Position numbers and translations under genes: made by a program | Notes under the pieces: generated by a model | Told to the model about the DNA's origin: nothing | The model's input: only the letters and a program-made list of their open reading frames with translations | The model's database searches: none | Assembly (NCBI RefSeq): GCF_002008365.1 | Contig: NZ_MRDL01000039.1 | Location: 383-64,382, forward strand | Direction of reading: 5' to 3' | Length of the DNA: 64,000 nucleotides | Source of the DNA: Rhizobium leguminosarum bv. viciae USDA 2370 | GTDB taxonomy: Bacteria > Pseudomonadota > Alphaproteobacteria > Rhizobiales > Rhizobiaceae | Shown here: piece by piece, positions 61,274-64,000 of the stretch | Position numbering within the stretch: the stretch's first letter is position 1 | Layout of the letters: the number at the start of each line of letters is the position of its first letter

Positions 61274-62788
61274 ATGAACCGATATGCCCGAATCCAAGCA
61301 GTAGTGATGTCATCGTTGCTTTCAGCGGCGACTGCCGCAGCCAATCAGTCGGCACCGCAGTTCAAAGCCGAAGTTCCGGCAAGCATCCAGACGCCGAGCA
61401 CTGTCCAGACCCGAATCGGCACGCTCAATTTTGCCGACGGTCTCCCCGATCAGGCTGCAGTGCAGAAGGTATACGACAACATCGACTTTTCGAGGGGCGT
61501 CGAAGCGTTCCTATCAGGAATGCCGGCCGCGTCCGTCTATGCGATGTGCGAGGGGCTCGCTGACGCGGGCGCCGTGAAGAACAAGGGCATTGGCATCACG
61601 GAGAACCTCCTGGACGCGCGCTCGTTGTTTCTGACCGCCAACACCACCACCGTTTACGTTTTCTTCTGCGTAGATCTGTCGAACGGTCCCGTGGTTGCAC
61701 AAGTCCCGCCGGGCGTTCTCGGACCGGTGGACGATGCCTTTTTCCGCTATGTCACGGACGTCGGCATCATCGGCCCCGACAAGGGCAAGGGAGGAAAGTA
61801 TCTGTTCGTGCCGCCGGGGTACTCGGGCGGACTGCCCGCGGACGGCTACTTCGTCACGAAGTCTTCGACCAACACGAACCTCGTCCTCTACCGGGCCTTC
61901 GTAAAGGACGGCGACATCGCGGCAGCGGTCAAGGGCGTCAAGGATCATGCCAGAATCTACCCGTTGTCTGAGGCGACGCCCGCGCCGGAAACCACGTTCG
62001 TCAACCTCTCTGGCAAGCAGCTCAACACGATCCATGCCAACGACTTTCACTTCTACGAGGAGCTCTACAACGTCGTTCAGAGCGAGCCCGCCGATGCATT
62101 CGATCCAGAGATCGTCGGGCTGTTCGCTTCGATCGGCATCAAGAAAGGACAGCAGTTCGCACCCGACGCCCGCATGAAGACGATCCTGACGGACGCCGTT
62201 GCAGTCGGCAACGCGACCGCCCGCTCGATGGTGTTCGCACCCCGCGAACCCCGCGCGAAGTTCTACCCCGACCGCCAGTGGAACAACGGCTTCATCGGCA
62301 ACAGCTACCAGTTCCTGAACGAGGGCGAACGCATGCTTGACGCCCGTACGATGTTCCATTACGCGGCGACCGGGATCACTCCGGCGATGGCGGACGCGAA
62401 ACCGGGGACCGGCTCGGCCTACGCATTCGCCGTCAGGGACGGGGCCGGGGAGTATCTCGACGGAGGCAAGACCTACAAGATCACTTTGCCGTCGCCGATA
62501 CCGGCCGGGCAGTTCTGGTCGTTCACGGTGTACGACAACCAGACGCGCTCGATGCTGGAGACAGACCAGAAGCTCGCGGGCATCGACAGCAATCAGCCGG
62601 ACATCAAGAAGAACGAGGACGGGTCGGTGACGATCTGGTTCTCTCCCAACGCCCCCGAAGGCCATCAGACGAACTGGGTGCAGACCATGCCCGGCAAGGG
62701 ATGGAACACGATCCTGCGGCTCTACGCGCCGTTGGAACCGTGGTTCGACAAAAGCTGGAAGCCCGGAGACTTTGAAAAGGTTCAGTAG
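61274..62788 (+). CDS. DUF1254/DUF1214 exported protein
   Basis: 504 residues with a signal peptide (about 1-23, ending near AAANQ). The N-terminal DUF1254 domain shows DFSRGVEAFLSGMPAASVYAMCEGL and TANTTTVYVFFCVDLSNGPVVAQVPPGVLGPVDDAFFRYV. The DUF1214 domain in the C-terminal half has DGGKTYKITLPSPIPAGQFWSFTVYDNQTRSML and a terminal NTILRLYAPLEPWFD. The family is found in the periplasm of many bacteria. Function is unknown. It follows the outer-membrane gene by 162 bases and precedes a paralogue. Confidence 0.92.
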   Translation: MNRYARIQAVVMSSLLSAATAAANQSAPQFKAEVPASIQTPSTVQTRIGTLNFADGLPDQAAVQKVYDNIDFSRGVEAFLSGMPAASVYAMCEGLADAGAVKNKGIGITENLLDARSLFLTANTTTVYVFFCVDLSNGPVVAQVPPGVLGPVDDAFFRYVTDVGIIGPDKGKGGKYLFVPPGYSGGLPADGYFVTKSSTNTNLVLYRAFVKDGDIAAAVKGVKDHARIYPLSEATPAPETTFVNLSGKQLNTIHANDFHFYEELYNVVQSEPADAFDPEIVGLFASIGIKKGQQFAPDARMKTILTDAVAVGNATARSMVFAPREPRAKFYPDRQWNNGFIGNSYQFLNEGERMLDARTMFHYAATGITPAMADAKPGTGSAYAFAVRDGAGEYLDGGKTYKITLPSPIPAGQFWSFTVYDNQTRSMLETDQKLAGIDSNQPDIKKNEDGSVTIWFSPNAPEGHQTNWVQTMPGKGWNTILRLYAPLEPWFDKSWKPGDFEKVQ

Positions 62789-62862
62789 GAACGAATTTCC
62801 GACCTCGGCAACCGCGGAAATCTACCGTTCGTGCGAGGGAACACAGCGAATTGGAGAGATAC

Positions 62863-63888
62863 ATGCACACGACACCTCTTGCCATCGCCGCCGCAACCGC
62901 AATCACGGCCCTCGTCGCCTCTTCCACGGCGCCATCGGCGGCCGAGCAGGTCACCATCGACAACTTTGTCCGTGCCGAAAGCGATCTGTATTTCGGCAAT
63001 GTCGCAAAGGACGGAGGCTTCGGGAAGTTCTTTCATCGCCGCGAGCCGGCGACAATCGAAAACCAGACCATCATAAGACTGAACCGCGACACGCTCTATT
63101 CGGGCGCGGTTTTCGATCTCGATGCGGGGCCGGTTACGATCACGCTGCCAGAGGCCGGAAAGCGCTTCATGTCGCTGCTGGCCATCAACGAGGACCACTA
63201 TGTCACGACCGTGTCGTATGGTGGCACCTCGACCTTCACCAAGGAGACAGCGGGCACGCGTTACTTGGTGATCGCCATCCGGACGTTCGTCGATCCTTCC
63301 AATCCGAAGGACGTGGAACAGGTCCACGTGCTGCAGGACGCCATCAAGGTCGACCAGCCCGGCGGACCCGGCAAGTTCGAGACCCCCGACTGGGACGCCG
63401 CCAGTCAAAAGAAAGTGCGCGACGCCCTCCTAATCCTCGCTACGACCATGTCAGACTTCAACAAGTCCTTCGGGTCGAAGGAAAGTGTCGACCCCATACG
63501 TCATCTCGTCTCCAGCGCTGCGGCGTGGGGTGGGAACCCAGACAAGGACGCCACTTATCTGAACGTCACCCCTGAGAAAAACGACGGCAAGACGATCTAC
63601 AAGCTCGACGTCAGGGACGTTCCCGTCGATGGATTCTGGTCGATCAGTCTCTATAATTCAAAAGGCTACTTCGAGAAAAACCCATACGGGGCTTATTCGC
63701 TGAACGATGTCACCGCGCGGAAGAACGCCGATGGTTCGATCAACGTTCAATTTGGTGGTTGCGATGGGAAAATTCCAAACTGCCTCCCGATCATGGCCGG
63801 TTGGAATTACACGGTGCGACTGTATCGGCCGCGGGATTCCATCCTGAACGGCCAGTGGAGTTTTCCCGATCTCACGGCTTTGAACTGA
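62863..63888 (+). CDS. DUF1214-type exported protein, short paralogue
   Basis: 341 residues from the ATG at 62863, which follows GGAGAGATAC. The signal peptide MHTTPLAIAAATAITALVASSTAPSAA is followed by FVRAESDLYFGNVAKDG, LNRDTLYSGAVFDLDAGPVTITLPE and RYLVIAIRTFVDPSNP (DUF1254-like). The C-terminus VDGFWSISLYNSKGYFEKN and NYTVRLYRPRDSIL is DUF1214. It is a shorter version of the preceding protein. The remaining 112 bases of the window hold no recognisable gene. Confidence 0.9.
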   Translation: MHTTPLAIAAATAITALVASSTAPSAAEQVTIDNFVRAESDLYFGNVAKDGGFGKFFHRREPATIENQTIIRLNRDTLYSGAVFDLDAGPVTITLPEAGKRFMSLLAINEDHYVTTVSYGGTSTFTKETAGTRYLVIAIRTFVDPSNPKDVEQVHVLQDAIKVDQPGGPGKFETPDWDAASQKKVRDALLILATTMSDFNKSFGSKESVDPIRHLVSSAAAWGGNPDKDATYLNVTPEKNDGKTIYKLDVRDVPVDGFWSISLYNSKGYFEKNPYGAYSLNDVTARKNADGSINVQFGGCDGKIPNCLPIMAGWNYTVRLYRPRDSILNGQWSFPDLTALN

Positions 63889-64000
63889 TCTCATGTTGAC
63901 AGCGCTGGTGGAGCACGGTCAGGGAGTTTTCTCTCCTCGATGTCTACGCCGTCCGATCGAATTCAGGCTGCCGTAGAAAGTTGCGCCGCCGACCGGGGCG

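Overview
The window is about 64 kb of GC-rich, densely packed DNA. BA14K-type and DUF1236 proteins, a phenylalanine/tyrosine-homogentisate cluster with Lrp-type regulators, and small 'DTFPASDPVS'-motif proteins all point to an alphaproteobacterium of the Rhizobiales (Rhizobium/Sinorhizobium/Mesorhizobium-like). No rRNA, tRNA or CRISPR was seen.

Layout. (1) 41-6532: a tight catabolic operon of two consecutive GMC flavo-oxidoreductases, a Gfo/Idh/MocA dehydrogenase and a large FAD oxidoreductase. (2) 6580-16833: housekeeping, stress and envelope genes, including exonuclease III, a DUF883-like membrane protein, a Gly/Asn-repeat exported protein, a NarL-type two-component system, a 58-residue membrane protein, a methyltransferase, DUF1236 and BA14K proteins, a protein with HARP-like repeats and an L,D-transpeptidase. 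(3) 16899-23167: aromatic amino acid degradation (phhA, hpd, hmgA, fahA, maiA) with two divergent Lrp/AsnC regulators, each facing TTGCAT-type dyads. (4) 23276-26839: MEKHLA protein, a ClpP-fold exported protein and a patatin-like lipase. (5) About 27080-35540: a Tn7-like element with tnsA, tnsB, tnsC and tniQ genes plus a HEPN-like cargo gene. It is followed by an unknown gene, a divergent PIN/Phd toxin-antitoxin pair, and a scar where a SorC-regulator tail and a frameshifted fructokinase tail meet head to head. (6) 37954-63888: an envelope and sulfatase island. It holds two formylglycine sulfatases, their formylglycine-generating enzyme, a complete MoxR-DUF58-DUF4381-BatA-BatB/C-BatD operon, an MscS channel, a HAD phosphatase, outer-membrane proteins, an SH3 protein, a CadC-shaped TPR protein and DUF1254/DUF1214 proteins.

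The most interesting structure is in region 6. A 13-bp dyad of the form TGTWAC-N-GTWACA occurs at seven sites, all in the four promoter regions of the island: ahead of each sulfatase-led operon, ahead of the SH3/outer-membrane/lipase operon, and in the divergent promoter of the DUF1254 operon. This suggests one dedicated regulator controlling about 18 genes as a single system. The Tn7-like element, with its HEPN cargo and unusually long TniQ, is the second most interesting part.
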